Both the position numbers and the translations under genes were made by a program. This document shows, piece by piece, positions 8,678 to 18,527 of a stretch of DNA of 64,000 nucleotides. Every line of letters starts with the position of its first letter. The stretch's first letter is position 1. Source of the DNA: Bacillota bacterium (GTDB taxonomy: Bacteria; Bacillota; Bacilli; Paenibacillales; NBRC-103111); the NCBI GenBank assembly GCA_023388055.1, contig JAEWGW010000026.1:62001-126000 (forward strand), read 5' to 3'. Below the pieces are notes generated by a model. It was not told the origin of the DNA, ran no database searches, and saw nothing but the letters and a program-made list of their open reading frames with translations.

Positions 8678-11600
8678 ATGAACAACAAGCAGCATAAGCA
8701 GCTCCAAAAACTATGGAGTCTGCTGTTGGCGGTAACACTGGTGGCAGCATATTTGCCATTTGGGCAGCAGAAGGCGGAGGCGGCGGACACTGTTCCTGCC
8801 GGCTCAGATAAGGTGGTGATTACCTCTGTCACCTCGGCTGGGGGATTTACCCATCCCGGTATCGGCCTGACCAAGGAGATTCTGGAGAATGCCAGGGCAC
8901 AGGTGATCGCGAAGCAGGAGCCTTGGTATTCCTATTACGTGACCATGAGCCAATCCGCCTATGCCTCCAGCGCCTTCTCCGCCAATATATTCGGCAGCGC
9001 CAATTTCGGCAGCGCCAATGCGGATGGCACGGATAATCCGAAGAAGCGCAGTGTGAACAGCAAGGGCGAGTTTGTGGCCGACGGATTGAGAGCCTATACA
9101 CAAGCGCTGATGTATGTGTTTACCGGAGAGGAAAGCTATCGGGCCAATGCCATGCGGATCATCCGTTTGTGGTCCCAGATGGACCCAACCCAATATTCTT
9201 ATTTCACCGACTCCCATATCCACATGGGGGTGCCGCTGAACAGGATGGTAACCGCAGCCGAAATTCTTCGTTATTCCGGGGCCCCCGGGGAGGACCCGAA
9301 ATGGGCATGGACGGTGGAGGACACCACTCATTTTACAACCAATCTGATAACGCCCATGATCGAAACCTTCTGCCATTTTAACGATAAATTTATGAACCAG
9401 CATTTGTATCCGCTGCTTGGCGCAGTGGCGGGATACATCTTTAGTGACAATGCGGACAGGTATGCAGAGGGTGTGGAGTGGTTTACAGTCAATACTACGG
9501 CTCCCGACCAGGGGCAGAACGGTGCTATCAAACGGTTGTTCCGTCTGGTGACGCATAATGAAGCTACCGGAGAAGCGCTGGAGACGCCCCGAGTCCAGCA
9601 TGTGGAGATGGGACGTGATCAGGCCCATGGTGCGGGGGATCTTACCAACGCGGAAATTTTGGCCCGGCTGCTGGAGGCCCAGGGGACGAAGGTGGATCCT
9701 GAATCGGGTACCATCTCCACTGCGGGAAATGCTGTAACCGCTTACGCGTTTCTGGGCAACCGGATTCTCGCTGCATCGGATTATTTTGCCCGGTTTATGC
9801 TGGGGCATGATACCCCGTGGACCCCTGTTATCGCCCGTTATGACAATGGTGTTCCCATTGTTTATCAGATTCTGTCCGGCAACTATCGGGGGCGGATCGG
9901 CGGCAATGTGTATGGCCAGTATTATTACTACAAATACAACCTGGGTTTGGATCTGGAAAAGGAAGCCCCGTATTATGCCGATATGTTCCGGAAACGCCAT
10001 ATGTTCTGGTGGGAATCTCCCGACGCGGGAGCGGATTATTGGCTGTTTATTCCGCAGGAAGCGGCCGGAGAAGGCGCCTCTACATTGCCGGAGGTATCCT
10101 CTAACGGCTTGCAGGAAATGGAGTATCGGACGGCTACGAATCTGAATGGCGGGGAGTATGCTGCGGTCGGAACTGATGAGGACGGGGTCTCTTATGTCCG
10201 GATTCAGGCAACGGAGGAAGGCAGCCAGGTTTCGTTAGTGGCATCTGGCACAGCCTTAAAGACGGTGGCATTGAAGTTCCGCACCAATGGCACGGCCCGG
10301 TTAGAGCTGAATGGCTGGAAAGACAGCGGGATAGTGCTGCCGGATACCAAAGGACAATGGCAATATGCTGTTTTCAACATGAATGAATTTCAAAGCCTGG
10401 GGGATCTGATTTATCTCAAAGCAGCCGGAAACGGCACGTTTGTTGATATTGACCATATCCTTCTGGATGCGGCGGCGCAGCTGACATCTCCGGTATTTGC
10501 AGCCGGTAAGTCAGACTTGAATTTGTACGCTTATAAAGGCTCACAGGCAACCCTCACCTATGATTTCTCAGCTGTGGATGCGGGAGCGGGAGAGCGAGTA
10601 GGCTATCAGATGGACAACAAACCGGAGGGTGCCTTGTTCGATGAAACCACTGGAGCCTTCTCCTGGAAGCCTGTACAGCCGGGAAGCTATTCCCTGGTGG
10701 TCAGCGCAGGTGACGGGACCTCCGTCACGGCCAGATCAGTGAGCATCACCGTGTCCAATGACCGCCAAGGAGCGGTAGCAGCGGCGATTGCTCCGTATAA
10801 ACCGGAGACGCCATATATTTCTGCCACCTTGGAGCTTTTTCAAGCGCAATATGCGAAGTCCCTCCAAATGCTGCAAACAGCGGCGGATGAGGAATTTTAT
10901 AGGCAGTTATTCCAATTGGACAGTGCGGTCCGGGGGCTGCGGCTGCTGACTCCGCTTATGGATGACGGCAGTATGGATTATGTCAATATGGGTGTCACCT
11001 CCACCTTCGGCACCCAAATTGCCAGCTTGGTAGACAATGCTCCCGACAGCTTCGCAGGTTATTATCTGACCGGTGACCGCAGCTTTATTATCGATTTCGG
11101 AGCAGATTTCAAGGTTTCCGCCGATGCTGTTAAGCTTCAGGTGAGGGCCGGGTTCCCGGAACGGATCGGCGGGGCGGCCTTATACGGCTCCAATGACAGG
11201 GAAAGCTGGACCCGCTTGACGCCTGGGCGTACGGTTGCAGCGGATGATATGCAGGAGCTGCAGGTGAGTGTGGGGCTTCGCCAGAATCAGTACCGGTTTC
11301 TGCGGCTGCATATGAATGATGAGCCTACCAGCACCATGTTTGAATTATCGGAGCTGCGGATTATAGGCACCCGCCATGAAACGCATAACAAGCTGGCGTC
11401 TGTATCTGTCAGTTCACCGCGAGCTGTTCAAGGACGAGTCAGCACCGGGGATACGGTTTCCGTTTCCTTCACCTCCAGTGAACCGATTACGGGGGTTCAG
11501 GTGTCCATCCAAGGACGGCAGGCGGCAGTTGTTTCACCGGACCAGCGGACATGGACGGCATTTGCGACAATGGATAGCACAATGGCTATGGGCAAAATAC

Positions 11601-14600
11601 GGTTTGCCATCGACTACAAAACGGCTGCGGGGATCACAGCAGACACGGTAATGTTCACCACGGACAATACATCGCTGTATTACATCAACCGGTCGGGGTA
11701 TCTGGATGTTTCCAAGCTGGCTTCAGTCACGGCCTCCAGCGCAGGCTATGGCAGCGGCGGTTTGCCGGCCGACAAGGTGGGTTCCCTGCTGTTTGACGGC
11801 AACCCGGCCACCTTCGGTGATCTTGCTTCTGGTACTGATGCCTTTTACACAGTGGACTTTGGCGAAGGGGCTGCCGTGCGGCTGAAAGCCGTGGTCCTGA
11901 TGCCAAGAACTGGTTATGCCGCCCGGATGAACGGCGTTGTAGTAAAGGGCTCCAACGATAATGCGGTATGGACCGACCTGACTCCGGCTGTGTCCGGGGC
12001 GGCAGACAATGCCTGGACCTATATCAGCGGGGAACAGATCAAGGACGGGAGTGCTTACCGCTACATCCGGATTTCCAACAGCGGGGCATGGAGCGGCAAT
12101 ATTGCGGAGGCAGAGCTGTACGGCGAATATGACATTCCGGATATCAGCTCCAAGGTACTGGGGCCGGAGGGTTACACCAGGCTCAGCCACTATCTGTATA
12201 AACAGACGGCCGACCGGATTGTGGAGGCCTTCGGCCAGCCGGATGCCAACAAGCTGGAACTGCTGAATGAGCTGAAGGAGGGGGAGAAGCTGCTGGTATT
12301 AAGCACTACTCTGCCGACGGGATCGGAGAAGGTGGTGCTTGCTCCGGATATGGTAGCGGCTTCGCATAAATCATGGGGAAGCTCCACAGATAACCGCGCT
12401 GCCAACGGCTGGAGGGCCTTCGACGGCAGCACAACAACCTATACGGATAATGAAAGTAATCCCGGCTGGATCGATGTGGATGTGGGAGCGGGCAATGAAA
12501 AGGCATTAACCAGCTTCAAGTTTTATCCCAGACCAGGCAGGGCAGGCAAACCGGCCAATGAATATGTCAGCCGGGTTAACGGGGCGATTTTACAGGGTTC
12601 CGCAGACGGAGCATCCTATGTCAATCTCCATACCATCAGCGGCGCCAGTGTTTTGGACTGGTACACGGTTGCTTTAAGCGGCAGCAGCCCCTACCGCTAT
12701 CTGCGCTACTATTCGCCGTCGGGAGGGGCCAATATTGCGGAGCTGGAATTCTATTATGGTGCTTCCCTCGACAAGACGCTGCTGACATATTTGATTGAGC
12801 AGTCGGCCGGATTAAACCTTGAGCTGTACACGGATTCCAGTCTGCTGTCCCTCCAAGCGGCCCTGGTGGCGGCGGATGAGGTGAACAGCGGCAGCAGCTA
12901 CACCCAGGCAAAGGTGGATCAGACAGTTGCGGAGCTGCTGCTGGCACAGGGCAATCTTGCGTACAAAGAAGGAGTGCCCTTGATCGCCCCTATTCCGGAT
13001 GTGACGGCAGATGCGGAAACCCGGATTAGCTTTACGGTCCGGACATTGAATAATATGGCGGGAACCCTGTATGCAGTGGCCCCTCTTCCTTCAGGCGCTT
13101 CCTTCGATCCCTCCACAGGCGTATTTCTGTGGACCCCCTCCAAGGAACAGGGAGGCGTATATAAGCTGGTTTTCACCGCCACGGCAGGAGCCTACTCCAC
13201 CTCAGACACGGTCCATATTACCGTGAAGGGAGCGCCGCAGCTGGAGCAGACCGCCAGTGCGCAGCTGACAGCAAGACAACTGTTCACCTATCAGGTCACG
13301 GCATCTGATCCGTCCGGCCAAAACTTGGTCTATCAGGCTCTGCATGTGCCCCAGGGGGCAACGTTTAATCCCGCCAACGGTACGTTAACGTGGACCCCGC
13401 AGCAGTCGGATTACGGAAGCCATACGGTGACCTTTGTCGTCAGCAACACCACCTATTCCACCAACCAAACCTTGAGTCTGGAGGTTGGGCTTCATCTTTT
13501 CCCTGCCGGAGATTATACTCGGGGCAGCTATTATGGGTACCAAAAGGAAGCGGCGCGGATTATGGCGAAATTGCCCAAGCCGGGAGCAAACAAGCAGCTG
13601 CTGCTTGCAGAGCTGGCGAAGGCGGAGGAGTCGCTGGTGCCTAACTCTTTGTCACTGTACGCTTTTGAAGGTAATCTGGATAATTCCTTCGGCGCTGCTT
13701 CTGCAGCAGGTACGGGTTCACCTGTTTATGTAGAAGGAAGGTATGGGCAGGCGATTCAATTGAACGCGCCGGATCAGCAGTATCTGCAGCTGCCCCAAGG
13801 GCATGCTTTGGCCGGTTATGACGAAATGACAGTGGCCTTCTGGGTAAACTGGTCTGCGGGAGGCCAATGGCAGCGGATCTTCGATTTTGGCAACGGCACC
13901 ACCCAATATATGTTCCTGACGCCGCAGTCGGGGAATAATACCCTGCGTTTTGCCGTGAAGAATGGTGGTGCGGAGCAGGTGGTTAACACGGAGCAGCTTC
14001 CGCTTCAGCAATGGGTGCATGTGGCGGTTGTGCTGGGTGGCGGCAATGGCAGGATTTTTATGAACGGAGTGGAACAAGCCTCCGCACTGGTGACCATTAC
14101 GCCAAGGGAAATCAAACCGGGACTCAACTATATCGGAAAAAGCCAATTTGCCGCAGACCCGCTGTTTAGCGGCAGGCTTGATGAGCTTGTGATTTATAAC
14201 CGGGCTCTGGATGCGCAGGAAATAAACCGGCTGTACCAAGGGAATGTAACATGGCGTGATGACTCTCTGCTGGAGCTGCTGTTGGCGGAGGCGGCAGCCC
14301 TTGAGTCCGGGGATTATACGGAAAACACGCGGTCAGCGCTTCAGAATGCCGTGGCCGCCGGGGAACAGCGGCTGCATGGCGACGCCAGTTCGCAGCAGCA
14401 AATCGACGAAACCGCCGGAAGCTTGCGGCTGGCGCTGGAGCAATTGGAGCGGCTTCCGTTTATCGAAAGCCTGAAGCCTCTGGAGGTTCGCACTGCGGTA
14501 GGCAGACCGCCTGTATTGCCAAGTGTCGTTGATGCGGTTTACAACAACAAGACGGTTCTGCCCGTTCCGGTGGTCTGGAATCAGGTGGAACCGGTGTTGT

Positions 14601-16213
14601 ACAGTGTTCCGGGCAGCTTTAGCGTCTCAGGTGCTGTGTACGGAACATCATTACCGGCTGCTGCTCATGTAACTGTGGCAGATCCCGATGGGCCGCTGCC
14701 AGCGGTGGATCAGACGCCGCCCTCGGCACCTGCCGGATTAACCGTTACGTCCGTTACCACCAGCTCATTGGTGCTGAGTTGGACACCATCCACCGACAAC
14801 GTGGGTGTCACCGGATATGAGGTGTACCGGAACGGACAGTCTGCAGGTACAGTAACGGCCTCCACGTACAGCTATACCTTCACCAGTTTGGTCTCGGGCA
14901 CCGCCTATACCTTTAAGGTGACGGCATTCGATGGGGCGGGGAACCGTACGGCAAGTGACGACTTTACCGCCAGGACGAATACCTCCGGAAGCGGCTCCCA
15001 GGATGGCTGGTCAGGTGATGCAGGAAATTCGTCCGGTACAGGGACGGAGGCACTTGTTGACGGCGTCCGGATCAAGATGAAGCCCATCGTGAAGAACGGT
15101 GCGGTGCAAGCCGTTCTGGATGAGGCCAGCTTGAACAAGGCCATTGCCCATGCAGCAGAGACCCGGAAGAAACGTCTGTTAATTGATCTGGCACCGGAGG
15201 GGTATGCTGCCTCTATCTCCCTGGAGCTTCCTACGGAGGCATGGACCAAAGTCTTCAAGCAGGGAATAGATGTCGTAACCCTTCAAACCGGCCTCGCGAC
15301 CTTAAACATACCGGTTCAATTCTTTGCCGGACTAACCGGGAAAGACAGTCTGATACTCTCCTTAAAGACCGTGCCTGCTCCGGAATGGCCGGCTGCACTC
15401 CATCAGGCGCTTCGCGGAAAACCGGTACTTGAGATCAGTTTGTCGGCTAATGGAAAGCCCCTGGACACCTTTTCGTCTGGCGGTGAAATAGAGGTACGTA
15501 TTCCATATACGCTCCAAACCGGGGAATTCCGGCACAGTCTGGTGGCGGCATCTGCCAATCAACAAGGACGTTTGGACATTCTCCGCCATTCCAGGTATGA
15601 AGCTGGATCCGGAGAGCTTGTTTTCGCCTTGAAACAGCACGGCATCTATGGTGTGGCCTTATTTGCCTCGGCCTTCACGGACCTGGGGGACTACGGATGG
15701 GCCAAGAATAGTGTGGACGCTTTGTTTGCCCGCCGGATTATCGATGGAATCAGCGAGGACCATTTCGCACCGGGGGCTGCTGTCTCAAGGGCTGAATTTC
15801 TGAAGATGATGCTGGAAGCCTTCGGTCTGGTGCAAACAGGTCAAACCGCTTCCTTTACGGATGTAAGGGAGGGTGAGTGGTATTCCGATTCCATCGCATC
15901 CGCACAGATGCTCCACATCATTAACGGCTATGAGGATGGCAGCTTTGGTCCGGCCCAAGCGGTGACCCGGGAGGAAATGGCTGTGCTGGTGATGCGGATT
16001 CTGAAGGCGGCGGGTGTGGATATGCAGCACACAAAAGGTGGAATGAATTTCCAGGATGGTACAGAAATCGCCGGTTATGCGGCTGATGCAGTAAACAGCC
16101 TAAATGAAGCCGGGTTGATCCAGGGCCAGGACGGCGGGCATTTTGCCCCCAAGTCCCCCACAACCCGCGCAGAGGCAGCCGTCCTGATCACACGCATCCT
16201 GGGTTTGGAATAA
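8678..16213 (+). CDS. Giant secreted SLH-anchored lyase-like multidomain protein
   Basis: 2511 residues. Signal peptide 1-35 (cut near AEA-AD). Residues ~50-460 resemble the alginate-lyase superfamily (PF05426), with NQH at 240-242 and GRDQAH at 312-317 as likely active-site positions. Then follow an Ig-like domain (~601-696), three discoidin/F5-F8-type carbohydrate-binding domains (~766-899, ~1006-1150, ~1210-1361), helical FIVAR-like segments (~701-757, ~1367-1428, ~1868-1926), two putative Ig domains (~1434-1604), a LamG-like domain (~1660-1851), a Big_4-like domain (~1935-2000), fibronectin type III (~2013-2103), and three SLH domains (~2332-2511) that hold it on the cell wall. GGGGAGG is 6 bases before the ATG. 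It should cleave a uronic-acid polysaccharide at the cell surface and feed the importer upstream; the exact substrate is unknown. Confidence 0.88.
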   Translation: MNNKQHKQLQKLWSLLLAVTLVAAYLPFGQQKAEAADTVPAGSDKVVITSVTSAGGFTHPGIGLTKEILENARAQVIAKQEPWYSYYVTMSQSAYASSAFSANIFGSANFGSANADGTDNPKKRSVNSKGEFVADGLRAYTQALMYVFTGEESYRANAMRIIRLWSQMDPTQYSYFTDSHIHMGVPLNRMVTAAEILRYSGAPGEDPKWAWTVEDTTHFTTNLITPMIETFCHFNDKFMNQHLYPLLGAVAGYIFSDNADRYAEGVEWFTVNTTAPDQGQNGAIKRLFRLVTHNEATGEALETPRVQHVEMGRDQAHGAGDLTNAEILARLLEAQGTKVDPESGTISTAGNAVTAYAFLGNRILAASDYFARFMLGHDTPWTPVIARYDNGVPIVYQILSGNYRGRIGGNVYGQYYYYKYNLGLDLEKEAPYYADMFRKRHMFWWESPDAGADYWLFIPQEAAGEGASTLPEVSSNGLQEMEYRTATNLNGGEYAAVGTDEDGVSYVRIQATEEGSQVSLVASGTALKTVALKFRTNGTARLELNGWKDSGIVLPDTKGQWQYAVFNMNEFQSLGDLIYLKAAGNGTFVDIDHILLDAAAQLTSPVFAAGKSDLNLYAYKGSQATLTYDFSAVDAGAGERVGYQMDNKPEGALFDETTGAFSWKPVQPGSYSLVVSAGDGTSVTARSVSITVSNDRQGAVAAAIAPYKPETPYISATLELFQAQYAKSLQMLQTAADEEFYRQLFQLDSAVRGLRLLTPLMDDGSMDYVNMGVTSTFGTQIASLVDNAPDSFAGYYLTGDRSFIIDFGADFKVSADAVKLQVRAGFPERIGGAALYGSNDRESWTRLTPGRTVAADDMQELQVSVGLRQNQYRFLRLHMNDEPTSTMFELSELRIIGTRHETHNKLASVSVSSPRAVQGRVSTGDTVSVSFTSSEPITGVQVSIQGRQAAVVSPDQRTWTAFATMDSTMAMGKIRFAIDYKTAAGITADTVMFTTDNTSLYYINRSGYLDVSKLASVTASSAGYGSGGLPADKVGSLLFDGNPATFGDLASGTDAFYTVDFGEGAAVRLKAVVLMPRTGYAARMNGVVVKGSNDNAVWTDLTPAVSGAADNAWTYISGEQIKDGSAYRYIRISNSGAWSGNIAEAELYGEYDIPDISSKVLGPEGYTRLSHYLYKQTADRIVEAFGQPDANKLELLNELKEGEKLLVLSTTLPTGSEKVVLAPDMVAASHKSWGSSTDNRAANGWRAFDGSTTTYTDNESNPGWIDVDVGAGNEKALTSFKFYPRPGRAGKPANEYVSRVNGAILQGSADGASYVNLHTISGASVLDWYTVALSGSSPYRYLRYYSPSGGANIAELEFYYGASLDKTLLTYLIEQSAGLNLELYTDSSLLSLQAALVAADEVNSGSSYTQAKVDQTVAELLLAQGNLAYKEGVPLIAPIPDVTADAETRISFTVRTLNNMAGTLYAVAPLPSGASFDPSTGVFLWTPSKEQGGVYKLVFTATAGAYSTSDTVHITVKGAPQLEQTASAQLTARQLFTYQVTASDPSGQNLVYQALHVPQGATFNPANGTLTWTPQQSDYGSHTVTFVVSNTTYSTNQTLSLEVGLHLFPAGDYTRGSYYGYQKEAARIMAKLPKPGANKQLLLAELAKAEESLVPNSLSLYAFEGNLDNSFGAASAAGTGSPVYVEGRYGQAIQLNAPDQQYLQLPQGHALAGYDEMTVAFWVNWSAGGQWQRIFDFGNGTTQYMFLTPQSGNNTLRFAVKNGGAEQVVNTEQLPLQQWVHVAVVLGGGNGRIFMNGVEQASALVTITPREIKPGLNYIGKSQFAADPLFSGRLDELVIYNRALDAQEINRLYQGNVTWRDDSLLELLLAEAAALESGDYTENTRSALQNAVAAGEQRLHGDASSQQQIDETAGSLRLALEQLERLPFIESLKPLEVRTAVGRPPVLPSVVDAVYNNKTVLPVPVVWNQVEPVLYSVPGSFSVSGAVYGTSLPAAAHVTVADPDGPLPAVDQTPPSAPAGLTVTSVTTSSLVLSWTPSTDNVGVTGYEVYRNGQSAGTVTASTYSYTFTSLVSGTAYTFKVTAFDGAGNRTASDDFTARTNTSGSGSQDGWSGDAGNSSGTGTEALVDGVRIKMKPIVKNGAVQAVLDEASLNKAIAHAAETRKKRLLIDLAPEGYAASISLELPTEAWTKVFKQGIDVVTLQTGLATLNIPVQFFAGLTGKDSLILSLKTVPAPEWPAALHQALRGKPVLEISLSANGKPLDTFSSGGEIEVRIPYTLQTGEFRHSLVAASANQQGRLDILRHSRYEAGSGELVFALKQHGIYGVALFASAFTDLGDYGWAKNSVDALFARRIIDGISEDHFAPGAAVSRAEFLKMMLEAFGLVQTGQTASFTDVREGEWYSDSIASAQMLHIINGYEDGSFGPAQAVTREEMAVLVMRILKAAGVDMQHTKGGMNFQDGTEIAGYAADAVNSLNEAGLIQGQDGGHFAPKSPTTRAEAAVLITRILGLE

Positions 16214-16289
16214 CCGGTTAGCGAAATGGCCGGATAAAGTCCGGATTTGAAGCGAAGGAGAGGATGAAGCAATGAAGAAGAAGTAGCTT

Positions 16290-18359
16290 GTGTTTACCGT
16301 TGTTTTGAGCTTGTTGGTTGGTGGAATGGCCGGATTGGTGGGGGAAAAGAGGGCCGTGGCAGCTCCTGCGGCTTTTGCCCATCCGGGTTTGCTGCATACC
16401 CAGACGGACCTGGACCGGATGAAGCAAATGGTCAACGCAGGTACGCAGCCTTATCTGGAGGGTTGGAACCAATTGGTCAATAGCCCCTTATCCCAAGCAG
16501 GATGGACACCCCGTGCTGCCGCAACCATCATCCGCGGCGGCTCAGGGGATAATGTGGCTCTGTTATTTAATGACACTGCCCGTGCCTACCAGAATGCCCT
16601 GCGCTGGAAGATCAGCGGCAATACCGCAAATGGGGATACAGCCCGTGATATTCTCAACGCCTGGTCTTCCACCCTGACTGCATTGTCCGGGAATGCGGAC
16701 CGGTATTTGGCCTCCGGGCTCTATGGGTACCAGTTGGCCAATGCAGCGGAGCTGATGCGGGACTACCCCGGGTTTAACCTGAGCCAGATGCAGACCATGC
16801 TGCTGAACGTATTTTACAAGCCGCTAGTGGAGCGTTTTCTTATCGGCAATGAATACGGCAAAGACCACAATGACGCCTACATCCAGAATTATTGGGCCAA
16901 CTGGGATCTGGCCAATATGGCGGCAACCGTAGCCATCGGAATTTTCTGTGACAGGCGGGATATTTACGACATTGGTGTGGAGTATTTCAAACATGGGGCG
17001 GGCAACGGCTCTATCTACAATGCCATTCCTTTTCTCCATCCCAACGGGTTGGCCCAATGGCAGGAGTCAGGGCGGGATCAGGCCCATACCCAATTGGGCG
17101 TGGGGCTCATGGCCGTCGTCAACGAAATGGCCTGGAATCAGGGAGACGACCTCTACGGTTGGGCCAATAACCGTTTCCTGCGTGCGGCCGAATATGTGGC
17201 CAAATACAATAACGGGGATGACAATGTGCCCTTTGCCGCTTACGAATGGGGCTCGGGCACCAACGGAGCTGTGCAGACCCATTCGGTGATTTCCGCTGAT
17301 AACCGCAATGAATCCCGGTCCATCTGGGAAATGATCTATAACCATTATGGCAAACGCAAGGGGCTTTCCGTGCCCAACATTGCCGCAAGAGCGGCTCTGG
17401 TAAGACCGGAGGGCGGACCGAACATCCAATATCCCTCCACCTTTGACCAGTTGGGCTTCGGTACCTTACTGTATACCCGGCCAGCGGGCGGGGGCAGTAC
17501 GGCTGCACTCCCCGAAGCGAATATTCCGGACGGCATCTACCGGTTCTCCTTGCGCCTGGACGGCAAGGTTATGGAAGCGGCCGGAACCACCGGTGGCACC
17601 CAGGTGCGTAAGTCCACCTACACGGGAGCAGCTCTCCAGCAGTGGACAGTAACCCATCTGGGCGGCGGCCAATACAGCATTAAGAATGCCCAGAGCGGCT
17701 TGGCTTTGGAGGTGGCAGGAGGATCGCTTGCGCATGGAGCAAAATTCGTGTTGGGGTCCAGTAACGGCGGGGATAACCAGAGGTTTGCCTTTATCCCCAC
17801 CGGAGAGGGCTATCACCGGATTACGCCGGTGCAATCCAATAAACCTGCGGACGCCGCCGGCAATTCCACCGCCGAAGGCGCACTGATCCAGCAATGGCGG
17901 TACATGCTTGGTGCCAACCAGCAATGGAGAGTAGAGCCAATTGCCGTGAACGTCCGCCTGCAGTCATTCAACTACCCGGACCGGATAGTCCGTCATAGCA
18001 GCTACAGGGTCCGGCTGGACACCAATGTAACTCCGGCTGCGGACGCCCAATTCAAAATGGTTGCCGGGCTGACGGATGCCGCCGGCGTGTCCTTTGAATC
18101 CGTCAACTTCCCGGGCCGGTATCTCCGGGTCCGCACCAACGGCGAGGTGTGGCTGGACCAGAACGACAGCACCGCCGCGTTCAAGAACGAGGCCACCTTC
18201 CGCCGGGTAGCGGGGTTGGCAGATCCGCAGAAAGCCTCCTACCAGACCTGGACGGATTCGGCGAAATATTTGCGGCATGCTAACTATCTGTTGTTTGCCC
18301 AGGCCGGCATGGAAGCCACCTTCCAGGCTGATGCCACCTTCAGGGAAGTAAGTCCATAA
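16290..18359 (+). CDS. Lyase-like protein with ricin and AbfB domains; TAG at codon 5
   Basis: The natural start is ATG 16272, with AAGGAGAGG at good spacing, but it reads Met-Lys-Lys-Lys-TAG. The frame then stays open for ~690 residues, and GTG 16290 is the next possible start. Starting there leaves a signal peptide with no basic n-region (FTVVLSLLVGG...AVAA). From the GTG: an alginate-lyase-like catalytic region (~28-395, GRDQAH at 261-266), a ricin-type beta-trefoil (~405-550, repeated QQW motifs) and an AbfB (CBM42-like) arabinose-binding domain (~553-689). It is the third enzyme of the locus. It is either a recent nonsense mutant with an intact body or poorly expressed by re-initiation. 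Confidence 0.75.
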   Translation: MFTVVLSLLVGGMAGLVGEKRAVAAPAAFAHPGLLHTQTDLDRMKQMVNAGTQPYLEGWNQLVNSPLSQAGWTPRAAATIIRGGSGDNVALLFNDTARAYQNALRWKISGNTANGDTARDILNAWSSTLTALSGNADRYLASGLYGYQLANAAELMRDYPGFNLSQMQTMLLNVFYKPLVERFLIGNEYGKDHNDAYIQNYWANWDLANMAATVAIGIFCDRRDIYDIGVEYFKHGAGNGSIYNAIPFLHPNGLAQWQESGRDQAHTQLGVGLMAVVNEMAWNQGDDLYGWANNRFLRAAEYVAKYNNGDDNVPFAAYEWGSGTNGAVQTHSVISADNRNESRSIWEMIYNHYGKRKGLSVPNIAARAALVRPEGGPNIQYPSTFDQLGFGTLLYTRPAGGGSTAALPEANIPDGIYRFSLRLDGKVMEAAGTTGGTQVRKSTYTGAALQQWTVTHLGGGQYSIKNAQSGLALEVAGGSLAHGAKFVLGSSNGGDNQRFAFIPTGEGYHRITPVQSNKPADAAGNSTAEGALIQQWRYMLGANQQWRVEPIAVNVRLQSFNYPDRIVRHSSYRVRLDTNVTPAADAQFKMVAGLTDAAGVSFESVNFPGRYLRVRTNGEVWLDQNDSTAAFKNEATFRRVAGLADPQKASYQTWTDSAKYLRHANYLLFAQAGMEATFQADATFREVSP

Positions 18360-18382
18360 ATAATAAAGCGGCCTTCATGCAG

Positions 18383-18427
18383 CACACCTCTCTGGGAACA
18401 AGCGGTTCCAGGGAGGTGTGTTTTTTT
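18383..18427 (+). terminator. Rho-independent terminator of the carbohydrate locus
   Basis: CACACCTC...GGGAAC pairs with GTTCC...GAGGTGTG around the loop AAGCG, followed by seven T residues (18421-18427). Confidence 0.88.
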
Positions 18428-18454
18428 ATATGGGGCACTCCTTCCGGGTCCATG

Positions 18455-18482
18455 TTGACGGCAATGGCGGACGCTGTAAAAT
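18455..18482 (+). promoter_or_regulatory. Candidate rarA promoter
   Basis: TTGACG (18455-18460), a 16-base spacer and TAAAAT (18477-18482), 45 bases before the rarA start codon. Confidence 0.55.
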
Positions 18483-18527
18483 AGAGGGTATACTCTCTAA
18501 AATTAAATCTGAAAGGAAGACTGCGAG

